Shown here: piece by piece, positions 1 through 12,468 of the stretch
How positions within the stretch are numbered: the stretch's first letter is position 1
How the letters are laid out: the number at the start of each line of letters is the position of its first letter
NCBI GenBank assembly: GCA_026545765.1
Contig: CM048840.1
Span: forward strand, 82,736,877-82,800,876
Length of the DNA stretch: 64,000 bases
Direction: 5' to 3'
Origin: Plantago major
Taxonomy: Eukaryota > Streptophyta > Magnoliopsida > Lamiales > Plantaginaceae
Program-made: the position numbers and the translations under genes
The notes under the pieces: generated by a model
Database searches by the model: none
What the model saw: only the letters and a program-made list of their open reading frames with translations
What the model was told of the DNA's origin: nothing

Positions 1-1246
1 TTTGGAAAGTTAAGGTCCCTAACAAAGTAAACGTTTTCCTTTTGTGGGTACTAAAAAAAATCATACATGTGCGCATGAACTTCAAAAAAAAAAAAGGCAT
101 ATTGATATTGGTTGTTGTTGCCCTATTTGTTTGTCAACCTCCTATATTTTGTTTGATTGCCATTTTGTTGTGCTATTGTGTGGTGTTCTGTTTGCCTAAT
201 AATATTATTATGACATCAGAAGAGATGTGGGAATGGATTTACTTGGTTCATGCAACAATTAGCGTATCTGATTTTGAGTTCTTCGTGTGTTCTTGCTAGA
301 ATATTGGCATATCCGATACAAGGTATACGTGTTGCAGCATGTTATAGAGCTACGGAAGCTCTCCAGTATGTCTCCATTCCACAACGCCAGGTCCTTATTT
401 AAGACCAGCTAGAGTATTTTGTGAAGAGATAAGGCCTTTGAGTACTTTTTTAAAAAATTATATTTACTTTTAATTATATTAGTACACATGGTAATAATGT
501 AGAATATGATATTATATTTAGAGATGATTGTATTGGTACTGGTGCATTGCCGAACTTAATGACCTGATCTACTTTTGATGATTTCTATATACTGGTTGCT
601 TTACTGATTTTTTTTGTGTATGTTATACTATTGCTTGATTTATTGTAAAGCCAAACTTTTGTCTTGTTTTTTTTTTTTTTTTTGCCCCCCTTAAACTTCA
701 AACGCCACGGCATAGTCGTGGTGGCCAATTTTTTGTGGTCCCCTGACAAAAAGGCTACCACATCACATTGACAAATTAGTGTTGACTATTTGTGGCAATA
801 GGGAAACAATGGCCACAGGTGGTGACGTTTAAACATTTGTTACCCCTTTTTTGGTTACGAATATTGACCACGGGATAACGGTGGCCAACGCTATTTGCTA
901 CCACAGTCAATGCATTTTGTCATCATTTTCACTGTGGAGAATGCCATTTTTTTTTTTTTTTTTTGTAGTAGTAGTACTAATGTGTAATAACTTTTTGAAA
1001 GTAGCATCATTTTGTAATTATTCCATAAAAAAGAAATCATCTTTTTTTTTCTTCTAATCTCCATCAGGTATTCACAACTTAATACTCACTTAGTCCACGC
1101 ATTGTCATTTATCAAGATGGGTTGACTCATTTTTTTCCTATAGACTAATATTGTATTGCAGGTCTCGGCTAAGAACTAAAAAATTATAGTATTATGAATC
1201 ATAGTAGGATATCACATAAGCAGCGACAATAATTTTGGTTCATAAT
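1..1246. other. Intergenic DNA, no gene seen
   Basis: This stretch is AT-rich with several long T tracts (near 669, 950 and 1040). The short reading frames in it are low in complexity and resemble no family I know. Between about 700 and 920 the motif GTGGCCA or its complement recurs with spacers, which looks like the subterminal repeat of a decayed DNA transposon, but I can find neither ends nor target duplication. Confidence 0.5.
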
Positions 1247-2094
1247 TGTTGAGGGTAAAAGTCCCCCAACCACTTAGAGATTATTCTATCCCACTGGTAA
1301 TGGCCAAGATATCGTTAAGTAAGAAGCTCCGTACTGCATAAGAGCCAACGTGTGAGATCTTGAGATTCCAAGCTTGGTAAGAACCTGCACAAGTGACTTG
1401 GAGGGGGGGTTAGGACCCGGTTTGCTAAGTGTCAAACCGGTTTGTGACTTTACTCAAGAGAGACTGAAGATCTACTCTGTATAATAGTCAAGGTTCGGAA
1501 GTGATTATTGCTTACCATTATCATGGGAGTGTGTGCCCTATATATAGATTTCTCCCCAATTGAGAGGGTTCCACCAGATCGTGCCAAGTGTAAGGCCTGG
1601 ATTGAGCCACCAAGACTTCAATAGGCCCATGGCCCATTAATGACAATTGCCCCATTCCACTTTGGGCTTTCAGGGGTAGTTTAGTCATTAATGTGAGAGT
1701 ATTAGAGGCTTTGATACAGTCTGCTGCGGGTCAAGGTCCGAAGAGGTTGGTCCGGACATTTGGTCCGGACCATATTGGGTTGTCTATGGGGAACTCCCAT
1801 AAGTTTGTCCGACTCCTCCGATTCGGACCTTGTGGCTCGGACCTCCTTGCTCTCTAGTGCCAGTTTACTTGGTTGCTTGTGAGATTGTCATGTTGGATCT
1901 GGGTGGTCGTCCGGGTCGGACCCCATGGTTATGGACCACTGGAGGGGTCGGACCTATTACCGTTCAAGCCCTCTCTGTCCTTCTCCTCCAGGATGGGTCG
2001 GATTATAGTGTCTCGGATCCTCAGATAGCTTGGGATGCCTTAGGGTTCGTTTCAAAGGCGCCTATGACGGATTGGACATATTTTTGTATTAACA
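1247..2094 (-). mobile_element. Solo LTR of a Tat-lineage Ty3/gypsy element
   Basis: The 848-bp block reads on the minus strand from TGTTAATAC to CCTCAACA, so it has the TG...CA ends of an LTR. It is flanked by the perfect 5-bp duplication ATAAT (1242-1246 and 2095-2099). Its sequence is homologous along its whole length to the left LTR of the Tat element at 58794, including the shared opening, the TCCGGAC/GGTCCG-rich stretch, the GGCCCATGGGCC-like segment and the GGGGGACTT end. No internal retroelement sequence adjoins it, so it is a solo LTR, most simply left by LTR-LTR recombination. The reading frame visible at 1830-2129 is a by-product of the LTR. Confidence 0.9.
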
Positions 2095-3363
2095 ATAATG
2101 TTATAGTTGAGTTCACCATAGAACATTAATTGCCTTGAACTAAATACAGTAAGCAAGTGACATGAATGCACGACTTTTTCCGGCAGATAGTAAATTATCA
2201 TTTTAAATCACTTTAAATGAAGGACCAATTATAAACTGGATACATGTCATGACTTGCATATAAATGTGACACTTAAGTTTCCCCTAACAAGAAATTTAGA
2301 GTGAATTTGTACTCATTCCACCATGGGACTCCAAAATGAGACAAACTTCACCTTTTATATATGATGTTGTGTTTTCACTCTATGACTTCATTGTAACCAA
2401 CCTTTACAAATGGTTCTTTGGGAGTATCAGGGCACACTCGTCATGGATTTAATGCTATAGTTGGGTATTATGTACTATTAATTTATAAGACCACGATACA
2501 TTTGTATTAGCATGTAACAAGATTTCGACACGTGTAATATTGATCATAATTTTTTGACAACTAACTCATTGCCAAACTTCATTATTTAACATGAGAATTT
2601 CATAATTTCATGTTGTATAGACTAAAATAAAAAATATTATTAATATTCGGGTTTGAGATGTAAACATCTTACGAGTTTCTAAATGAAATAAGAAAATATT
2701 GACAAATTAAGGTCTTGATTGATATGCATTTGGAGTTTCATTAATGCTAAAAGAAAAAAGAAAAACAAGATTGTAAGGAGTTAGTCCGTTATTTAAACAT
2801 GTTAGTAGTGATATTTTGTATCTAGGTATTAATAAAGTGTATATATACAAAGAAATAACATGTTTTGATCTTATAAGAATGGTATATATTCGATACTTAA
2901 TGTTCATCCTATTCATAATATTGGATGTACTCCTAGTAACACATTGGTGTAAATACAACTCCTTAGCATTGTAACCCTGAACAGTTAACTCTTTCTATTA
3001 ACGTTGAAAATAAAACTCACAAAATTAAAATGTAATCCTCAAATCATGTATCCCTAACAAAAATAAATTTTACAAACGATTAACATAACTTAGATAAGGC
3101 ATCAATATCGATGCACATAATTTTGTATATGTTTTGTAGTTTTTTCTTTATTTTTTATTTTGTTTCATTTTCTTTTATTTTGAAGTTATTTGTTCAAATG
3201 AGTCATTATATATCTTGAATTGGGCTCAATGCCCTAAAAAAAATTTTTTTTTTTTTTTTGAAAAACCAAATCACTCTATTATTTGTAAGACTCTATGGTT
3301 CTAAGGAGTTTGAGGAGCTTCATATGGTTCATAGTATTGTAAGCCAAACTCTATAGAACACAT
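2095..3363. other. AT-rich intergenic DNA
   Basis: No coding similarity, RNA gene or clear transposon end is visible here. There is a long T tract around 3245-3260. Short reading frames on either strand look random. Confidence 0.5.
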
Positions 3364-5008
3364 TGTTGGTATGGTTATTGTTGGTTCCTTAGACAAGAAA
3401 GTTAAAGTCTAGGGGGTGAATAGACTTTAAAACTTTGTGTATAAAAAAGGTTTCTTAGAATGTATGGGTGTCTACTGGTACTTATCTAATACATAGTATG
3501 GAAGACTTATACAATTAAGTGACTGAGTGTGTGCTATCAGTGAGCAAAGATACTTTAGACAGATATAAAGATAAACTGCTAAAAGTAACTTGTTGAAAGT
3601 AAATAACACTTGTTTATAGTGGTATCTAAAGGTGGTGTAAGCCTTCAACTAATCCACTTCGCCCTTCACAAAAGACTTAAATTTACCAAGGCAGAAAAAT
3701 GAGTTTTGTTACAAGATCCTATCTTCAGCTAAATCTCTTTAACCCTAAGTTCTCAACTTAGTAACCTTAGACCCTCTTTCTTTGACTAATCCAAGCCAAA
3801 TATTCCGGTTCCCCCAAGGGGTTCTCTTAAACTTTCCAAGCTAAATAGTTCCTCCCTTAACCAAGGGGTTTTCATTAGTAATCTAACTAAGTAGTTCCTC
3901 CCTTAGACGCATGTTGATTGTTTGTGTAATGGTTGGTTGTTCAAGACACTGTGCTTCTTAATCACAATATTTCAGTGGTTTCGAAAACACAAAGAAAATA
4001 CTTTCTTATGATTCCTTTTTTCAAGGACAGAAAGACCGTTTATGGAAATAAGAGTTCTTCTTGTTCAGAGAAAAGAACGCGTTTGAGTCGCAACTGTAAA
4101 AGCTTGTTCTACCTCTTTACAAGTAGCTTCGCAAAGCTTGAGTCTTGTAGGAGAAAGAGAGACTTAGAGAGCTGCGAGAGTTTGATCGCAATGTAAGCTT
4201 GAATGTGCATTATTGGTGTTGTGTCTGTTTGTTTTCTCAGCTACTAAGTGCCTCTATTCATAGTGCAAATCGGTTTCAATGTGATATGGATTCGTTGGAT
4301 ACAAATTCAAATACTGTGTTGAAATGTCACTATCAATTGTATTTGGTTTTTGTCCTTACCCTCAGCACGATTGCTTTATGGCAGGCTAAGACTTTGTCTT
4401 GTAGTATTACCAAAGTATCAATTTGAATCTCCTTTCCAACGGATTTATTACTTGCTTATTTGTGTAACTAAGTAGCCATTTTTTGTGTTTTTTGAGAGAC
4501 TACTATATATCAGCATGTAGTTTGGTCAACCTACTCTGTCATATAGATTTTCACTTAATCAAGTATCTGCTAAGGCACTTCCTTGCTGAAAGTTTGTCCT
4601 CTAATCTTGGTTAACTTATTCGGTTATGCTAAGTCTTCAGTGACTTGTCTTCACAACATTCTTAGTCGCAACATGAAGGCGTCGATCTTCAACAGCTCCA
4701 AATAAAGATGAAATTGCATGCTCTTTGAGACCTAAAACTTATACAAATCACTAGCTGTCAGTCAAGGTGTTCCTCTTTTACAATGTCTAAGGACTAAGAG
4801 GACTAATCACTTGCTGAGAGTAAAGATGTCATGTGTTTGCTCATCAAAATCTAAACTTGATCTAATCGTTATCCTTGTCATGAATGTTTCATTGTAATAC
4901 ATCGATTCGCTTGTTGAGATAAACGCATTACGTTATGAACACTGGGGAATTTTATGTCTCATGTTGGGAAAGAAGTATTGCTTAAATAGGTTCTCAAACT
5001 ATACCAAC
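3364..5008. repeat. Possible LTR-like repeat
   Basis: The block opens with TGTTGGTATGG and closes with CTATACCAAC, so the ends are roughly inverted copies of each other, as in many LTRs. Near 3410 it has a TAGGGGGTGAATAG motif, and near 3810 and 3860 a CCAAGGGG motif, both of which I associate with dispersed plant LTR repeats. No perfect target duplication is visible and no internal domain adjoins. It could be an old solo LTR or an unrelated dispersed repeat. Confidence 0.3.
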
Positions 5009-5303
5009 TTATGTTAACATTTGTTTTGAAGTTTTTGATTATCTTCTTAATGAAATCAAATCACGATTATCTAAGTTTTGGTATGGAGAAAAAGATTCAT
5101 TAGGTAAACTGGAATAATGTTGAGCCTATTAGTCCGCGGAATGTGTGCATGGTAACATTTAAATTTTTGCACATACTTTTCTCTATGAAGATAATCCATT
5201 CAACAATAGTGGATCTCTCCAAACTATCGCCCAACAGACAGGTTATAAACTGGCTATATTTGAAAATTAAGGTAGCTGGTTTCTTTTTATATTTTATCCA
5301 ATC

Positions 5304-5796
5304 AGGTAAAATTCATTTTTGGTACTCCACTGTAAGACATTTTCGATTTTGGTACTCCAGAGTGGTTGCGTCCAGTTTACGTACTATTTATCAATACTAT
5401 TTACGATTAAGGTACTAATTGTAAATTAGATGGTGGGTATGCAAATCAGTACCAAGTTACAATTAACCTAACTCCAATTTCATGTGAATTCGATCAATTG
5501 AAAGTCGATTGAAACAAAATTGATGAAAAAGCCTACAAAAACGAATATGCTGAGGAAGAATCTGACGCTTGTGAGTGGGAGGAAATCCACAATATCTTGC
5601 TAACGGCCAATTTTCTATGTCTATCTTTCGGTTTGACATTCGCTCGCACGTGACTGCGATGGTGCACCTCATAAATCAATTAGTACCTAAATTGTACATA
5701 GTTATTGATAAATTAGTACCTAAATTGGACACGACCACTCTAGAGTACCAAAATTGAAAATGTCTCACACTGGAGTACCAAAAATGGATTTTACCC
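5304..5796. mobile_element. MULE-like MITE (palindromic, old)
   Basis: The two ends are inverted copies of about 110 to 120 bp. The left arm starts GGTAAAATTCATTTTTGG and the right arm, read backwards, starts GGGTAAAATCCATTTTTGG; both continue with repeated GGTACT(C/A) blocks. The flanking 9-mers are TATCCAATC (5295-5303) and TATCATATT (5797-5805), 6 of 9 identical, as expected for a decayed Mutator-type 9-bp duplication. There is no transposase, so it is non-autonomous. The terminal GGGTAAAAT also matches the MULE at 53079. Confidence 0.6.
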
Positions 5797-5934
5797 TATC
5801 ATATTTAACAAAGTTAATTAATTTACCGAAGACTTGCATAAAGATCAATAGCTTGTCAGCTAGATTATCTCCTCTACAAGTCAGTTTTTACGAAACACTA
5901 CCTACATGGCTCCATGTAAATAGTGTTGTTAAAC

Positions 5935-6290
5935 GAGTCGAGCTGGATATCTCATCACTCGAGCTAGTCTCGAGCCCTTATTGAGTCCGAGCTCGGCTCG
6001 TTAATAAAACGAGCTTTTTCCGAGCTCGAGTCACTATAAATAGGCTCGAGCTTGGCTCATTTTATTCGAGCTTTAGTCCAATTCAAGCGGAGTTCGAGCT
6101 CGTTAACGAAAAATGCATACATACATACGATAATAAGGAGGCTAGACGAGCTTTGTCAAGTATCAACAAGTCGAACCCTACTCGACTCTATAACAAAACG
6201 AGCACAAAGTTAGGCTCGAGCTCGCTTGACACCTTATCAAACAAATCGAACTCGAACCTTAATGAACCGAACCTTCAAAAGGCTTGACTC
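5935..6290. repeat. GAGCTCG-rich dispersed repeat
   Basis: The motifs GAGCTCG, CTCGAGC and CGAGC recur more than a dozen times over about 350 bp, in both orientations. The same motif family fills both ends of the repeat at 40366-41130. Such GAGCTCG(G) arrays are common ends of non-autonomous plant DNA transposons, probably hAT-like. No target duplication could be assigned. Confidence 0.45.
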
Positions 6291-7400
6291 AATTTGGAAA
6301 TATAGAATTGATATTAGAAAAGATTTGTTTAAAAATTATGGAAGACTTGTGAAGTACATAATATAATGTGTTTATTTCATTTCAGTGTACTAAAAACCAA
6401 GGCTTTTCAATATTTTTCATAGAATTATGCAATTGAACCAGTTCAAATATTTTATGGAACTCTGCAGAGTATCACTCTCATCCAAAGAGGGATTAAATCT
6501 AAGCAAATATCTTCCATCGTCTAAAATAGTAAATGGAAATCTAAGTTGGAGCACAGGTTGCCAATTATAGCACACAAGTAGCTTGGAAATAGAATACAAG
6601 AATGCTGGGAATAATGTCAACAGCAGATATGGATGAATCCCATCCCATGTTCCTCTATTTCGACCTCTCACCAGGGACATTAAACCCAAAACGTTCAACA
6701 GGGTTCCACCCGGATCCTCTGATCAGTATGAGCCGGTCAAAAACATGTTTGCAAAATTAGACAAATGACAAAACCTTTATTGTTGAAGTGTTAAAGTCAT
6801 ACTAATAATTAGACATGTCAAAAACATTTTTTGCATTCAATTTATCAAAAATACAGTCTCAAAACCCAAGTTCACATTCTGCATTATGCCAAAGTGCCGA
6901 ACATCATCCACCAATTCAAAACCTAGATGCAAGAGCATTCATTCATCATTAGCTAGAATGCCTTGAAAGATCTTTTTGCTACCAAAGCACCACCACAATA
7001 CGCGGTCGCTAAATTACACAACACCATCTCTTTCATGTGATCCAAGGTCCACTCTAATCCAGAAAAACCAGTCTAGGGTGTTGGCTGATATTTTTCTAAA
7101 AATAAAGTGCAAAAAATTCAATTGAAAACGCCAAAATTGGTAAACAGAGACATCATGTAGGGAGCAGTACCCAGCGAAGCCGCAACCGCTATCCCTACAC
7201 AATTAAAGTGTTTTTCAGTTGAAGTCGATCACCTCATGTATACAAACCCCTCTTGTCCATCAGGCTTTTTAACCAGCAAGAATGACAGTCACTATTGGAA
7301 CCTTTCCTTCATCAGCAACTAGCACTGATGTGTGCAACCTTTTCATTAACAATCTGGTGCTGGAGCGAGGGGCACATTCGAAGCATGTAGAAGGGTCAGA
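6291..7400. other. Intergenic DNA and likely 3' UTR of ABCE2
   Basis: The part nearest 7400 lies directly downstream of the ABCE2 stop codon and probably includes its 3' untranslated region. The rest shows no recognisable protein. A 93-codon minus-strand frame at 6417-6698 has no motif that I recognise and is not annotated as a gene. Confidence 0.4.
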
Positions 7401-10400
7401 TTAATCATCCAAATAATAGTAAGATCCAGCATTCTTCTGCTCCCTGTCCTTCGTTGAATCAAGTTTGTTAATCCTTGGACGGAAGTTTGTTGGGTCCCTT
7501 CTGAATGTGATATCCAGATGCTGTATTCATCAACAAAGTGACAATTAATAATCAGAATTGTAGAAGATAATGACAGTAACATTTGTGAAAAGATTGGGCA
7601 GCTATTTCAGATGCCACGAAGTTTATAGAAAGCAGGTAAAACTTAAAAATCTGCACAGTAAATAACAAAAACACTCGAAAATAAAACTGCAATAATCATG
7701 CTTCCAGTTGTTTAATTTTAGAAAAAAAGAAGTTGGAAGCTGATCCTAGCAGCACCAAATTAGAGAAGAAAAATTGAAAGCAGATTTTGCAAACCATGTT
7801 CCTAGTTAAGCAGATACCAACCCCCAAGTGGAAAATCATGACAGCCAATTTACCAAAACAAAGATAAAGCATGAATGGAGCTTACAGATAAGAAAAGGTT
7901 CATTCCAGTTAACAAGGACTGGGGTGTATTTGCGGTACAATCTATGGATGGCTTTCCCTCGTACACAATAACCCTATCTGCAAGGTAAGTTGCCATAATG
8001 AAATCATGCTCCACAATAAAAGCAGTCTTCTTCGCATGCAGAATAAATCGCTTGATGACTTTGGAAGCAACAATACGCTGCTCAGAATCTAGATATGCAC
8101 TCGGTTCATCAATCAGATATATATCTGCAGGCTGGAACAGCAAATAACAGGAATCAGCTGTCCGTATACATCTCCAAATGTCACTCACAAAAGGATAATT
8201 AAACGGAAATCTAACTCCCTACGTTATTACATCCATAAAACCATAATTGATGGGTTTTACACTGTTAAGCAATCTCACTGTCTATAATTGCTTTATTAGA
8301 TGACACAGCGAGATAAAGCAGAAGACTGTAACAGAAATTATGAATACAAGCAATGATTAACATTCATGACACATATCTCTTCCATATATCCATATAAAAC
8401 ACCACATGCAGACTGTTCTTTGTAAATGACCTAGTTACAAAAAATACTGACGCTACAATTCCTCGGGCGATGTCTTGTAACACATCCAAACATGTCCACA
8501 CTAAATACAAAGAATTCAACTCAGGATAGAACTTGTGTACTAGATACAAACAAAGTATGCAAGAATGTTAGCTGTGACAAGTTGAGAAGCATCATCTAAC
8601 ATGCATCAAAGGGAAGGCCAATTGCCAGAGAGATTAAAATCCATTACAACAGATACACAAGTAAAGAAATATTTAATCACCATGAGTACAAGTAACAACT
8701 TTCCAAGCAGATTAACAGAAAAAAAGAATAGGGAACAATGGAACATAGTACCTTTCCAAGGCAAAGGGTTAGAGCAACTCTTTGCAACTCTCCACCAGAT
8801 AGATTCTTCACCTCTTGATCCATTAGCTGCTCCATTTGCAGAGGCTTCATAACATCCGATACAAACTGGGGATGCATATATGAATCCCGGATTTTTTGAT
8901 GCAACAGAGTCCTAACATTATATTGAAACTTCGGACTAATTTTCTGAGGCTTGTAAGAAACATTGAACTCAGGTATCTCAGTATCAGAACCTTCCACCGC
9001 GTCAGGCTTTAAAAGACCAGCCTATCATAAGAAGACAGCAATTTTAGAACCAGCCAGCTAAACTAGACATTCATTTAAAAGTAGACCTGAATGAAGGAGA
9101 AAAGGAAACTAAAAAGGATCTTATACCAGCATCCGTATAAATGTCGTCTTCCCAGTTCCATTCTCACCAAGCATCACTATGATTTGAGAATCGGTGAATT
9201 CACCCTCCTTGACCTCAAGCTTGAAATTTCCCTGAGTTTTACACATGGTTGGATACTTGTATCTAGCATATGTCTCAATTTCTTCGGCACTTTCCTGTGG
9301 AGTCTCGGCGACCTTTCAATGAAGAAAATAGGTACATCAATAATCATTCCAGTAAGAATTCAGTTGTCAGTTATAGCAAAGGAAAATCTGACCTTAAAGG
9401 TAAGAGATTCATCCCGAAATCTTAGATTCTCAGTTGGAACAAATCCAGCCAGAAATATATTGATTCCTTCTCTAACTGAGAATGGAAGGGTCACCACTCC
9501 ATATACACCAGGCTTCCCATAAAGGCAGCAGATGAAGTCCGATAGATAATCAAGCACACTAAGATCATGCTCCACAACAATGACGTAGCTGGAACAAATA
9601 AAATAAACAGACAAATAAATAACACTGTCACTCAAGGATACCCTTAAAACAGCTTAGAAGACAGGAAAAAATTCAAGGAAACTTCAGAAACCTATTGGGA
9701 CGAAGCAAGGATCTGATAACTTGGGCTGCCTTGAGCCTTTGCCTCACATCAAGGTAACTTGAGGGCTCATCAAACATATAAATCTCAGCGTTCTGTATAC
9801 ATACAACAGCTATAGCAAACCTCTGAAGCTCCCCACCAGATAAATCTCCCACATTTCGGTCCATAACCTGATTCAGCTCAAGATCTACACCAAGTATTTC
9901 TTTCATATCTCTCTCATCCTTCTGGGAAAGGACTTCGCCAACATTTCCTTGAACAGCTTTTGGGATATGGTCAACATACTGGGGCTTGATGATCGCCTAA
10001 AGAAAATGAAAATGAATAAACACATTATGACAGTCAGCAGATATTGCCGAGTTCTTAACATCGTAAACATAAATAAAATAACTTGAGCGTCTCAGGCTAC
10101 ACAATTATGCTTTAATGGTGTTTCCACATAAATATTGCAAATTAATTTCAGGCTCTTTGCAGTTACTTTATACCAGTGTAAAGCCAGTGCTGTTAAAAGT
10201 AGCATGATTCCAGAAACATGTCACGTTTTAGGCCAGGCGCTACATAGGCATCCATTGCAGCCAAACTTAATGGTGTGAAAAAAAGCAGGAGTTCTGGGAT
10301 TGCCCGTTTCTATTTTACACCAACTGACCCTTCTCTTTCTTTCACTTCTCCCATTTGCTCTTAGTCCATCTTCCTCACACACTTCCGTTCTGTCCACCCG

Positions 10401-12182
10401 GAGACCCTCAGGTAGGTACTTATTTGACTTTCATTTTCAAATTTTCAGCTAGGTTTTTCATTGAATTGAAATGGGGATTTGCCTTAATTCTTGTATTCTT
10501 ACCTAGATATGACACCAACACACAAAAAGATCATACCCAAGGGTAACAAACAAGATAGAGATTGTACAGAAGCACTCCAGTCCAGTGGCCATGTCAGTAG
10601 GTGTTACAAGAGGAGGAGAATGAATAGAAAGTTTTACAGAAGATCATCCTGGAACTGGAATTTAAGTGTGAGATTAATGAATGACCAAAGACTCAATCGA
10701 TATGACTGATTAATTGTTTGGACTTCTAGTCGAAGCTCATAGTGTACAAACTCAAATGAGATCAAATTCAAAAGATTAATTGTTTGGACTTCTAGTTGAA
10801 TCTCATAGTGTACAAACTCAAATGAGATCAAATTCATAAATAAATGTCCTCGAAGAACTTCATAAACCACATACTCAATTCAAAGCTTAAACTGCAACGG
10901 AAATAACTATATATCATTCACAAAACATCAAATGCAAGGGCCAACAAAGGCTGCAGGACACCTTTAAATTGATAGATCATAATTCCATTGTAAACTTACC
11001 TTCAGATTATCTTCAAGAATACGAGTGAAGTAGTTTTGCAGCTCAGATCCCCGGAAGTAAGTCAAGATTTCCTGCCAGTCAGGAGGATTCTGCAAGAGAA
11101 TTACGCAAAATGATGTTCAGCAATAGGTAACTCTCTTGAGGCCAGCTGTGATATTGAATATGGTCGCTAGATAAGATTACCTTAAAGCGCCCCAGATTGG
11201 GTTTCAGTTTCCCTGCCAAAACTTTGAGAGCAGTTGATTTTCCAATACCATTAGTTCCAACCAAGCCAAGAACTTGTCCGGGCCTTGGAACTGGTAACCT
11301 GTGATACAACGTGTGCCATAGTCAGAAAGGATCAACACAAAATTTGAAAACTAAGGAACTGCATAGGTGCATAGGGATCTAACCTGTGCAATTTGAAAGT
11401 GTTTGGACCATAACGATGGGTGGTATCCTTATCCAAGTCCTTTGGCAGATTGATAATCTGGATAGCTTCAAATGGACATTTCTATACAAGGACATGACAA
11501 ATTATAGAAGTAAGAAAACATAAGAAAAGAGTAGCCAATCCAGAACATGCTATCAGATTACAGATTAGTAAAGTAAAAGTCTTATGTATGCTCATGTCGG
11601 ACAAACCTTCACGCAAATACCACAACCGATACATAATTCCTCTGATATAAAAGCAATCTTCGATGCTGAAGCCACTTCTATGCAAAGCTTACCTGAAAGA
11701 ATATCAAGCAGCATCCATGAGAAGCCAAACCCTGTTTGGATCAAGTGCTACCAAGCCTAAACTAAACCCTAGCGACCTTTCTGTCTCTGTAAACACCCTC
11801 GATCCAAAAATAACTTAATTATAACCCTGCAAAATCTATCAAAACTGCAACCCAGTACACATATACTTCGACAATCAATCGCACTAAAATCAATCCCAAT
11901 CAAACTCGAAAACAATCAATGTAACGATAAAAGCTAATAATTTCTCACAACTTCAAAAAAAAAAACATATGATACAATGAGAAACAGATATCAATCGAGT
12001 ATCAACACAACAACAACAAAAATCGATAAAACAGTCAAATCGGAAGAAATCATGAAATAAAAAAACCGAAAAATACCTGTTTTGACAACAGGGCAGCTCT
12101 TTTTGCACTCTTGACGGCACTTCTTAGGCTTGCACTTGTCCGAGCTCACGATGGCGATACGCGTCAACCTCTGATCCGACAT
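7401..12182 (-). CDS. ABCE2: ABC transporter E family member 2 (RLI/ABCE1 ribosome recycling factor)
   Basis: This is a soluble twin-ATPase that splits ribosomes after termination and helps initiation; the family is also called RLI/ABCE1. Eleven coding exons with GT-AG borders: 12182-12077, 11692-11607, 11481-11384, 11298-11181, 11089-11000, 9996-9692, 9588-9393, 9312-9127, 9021-8752, 8131-7886 and 7520-7401. They sum to 1821 bp, giving 606 aa in one open frame, against about 605 aa in Arabidopsis. Domains: an N-terminal iron-sulfur region (C17, C22, C26, C30, then C56, C59, C62, C66); NBD1 with Walker [10 protein letters not shown] at 111-119, LSGGE at 218-222 and Walker B ending D242-E243; NBD2 with Walker [10 protein letters not shown] at 382-390, LSGGE at 469-473 and D493-E494. 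The C-terminus is the conserved tail ending YYYLDD. The ATG at 12182 precedes the conserved RLTRIAIV start. A LINE lies just upstream. The gene looks complete and functional; calling it member 2 rather than a paralogue is inference. Confidence 0.96.
10708..10838. repeat. 66-bp tandem duplication in ABCE2 intron 5
   Basis: Two adjacent copies (10708-10773 and 10774-10838) of a unit starting GATTAATTGTTTGGAC differ at only a few bases. The unit also contains CTCAT...ATGAG, a small inverted pair. It lies in the 1003-bp fifth intron (9997-10999), the longest of the gene, and does not touch the splice sites. Confidence 0.85.
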
Positions 12183-12326
12183 CTCTCTCCCTCTCTCTCT
12201 CTGTTCCTCAATGGCACACGCAGAGTAGAAGAGAAGGTCGGGCTGCTAGGGTTCTTCCAATCCAAGTAATCACGAATAAAAGCGTGTTTCCAACCTGTGA
12301 TAAGATTTCTGTTCTTTTCAACTTTC
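12183..12326 (-). promoter_or_regulatory. ABCE2 5' leader with possible 5' UTR splice acceptor
   Basis: About 145 bp separate the ABCE2 start codon from the end of the LINE. Just upstream of the ATG is a CT-rich tract (12183-12205), typical of plant leaders. At 12294/12295 the minus strand reads TTATCACAG followed by GTTGG, a credible 3' splice site, so the LINE may lie inside a 5' UTR intron. No TATA box is evident between the ATG and the LINE. Confidence 0.4.
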
Positions 12327-12468
12327 TTTTTTTTCTTTTTTGTTGGAACGAAATTAAACTTTTATTCCAACCAATAAGTACAGGTCGATCCTAAGATCCA
12401 GGCAAAAAGTATCCAGTAGAAAACAAAATGACTAGAATAAACGAATACTAGACAAACTAGTTTTCCTA

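Noticed and set aside
1830-2129. 99-codon frame, also seen in part at 58864-59079 in reverse
   Set aside because: It lies in the LTR family and is not a conserved gene.
6417-6698. 93-codon minus-strand reading frame
   Set aside because: No motif or family recognised, it is short, and no splice context links it to a gene.
7850-8188. Shorter gene models that treat ABCE2 exons as separate genes (also 8677-8997, 9360-9635, 9673-9906)
   Set aside because: These are exons read into introns; the spliced model gives one continuous 606-aa protein.
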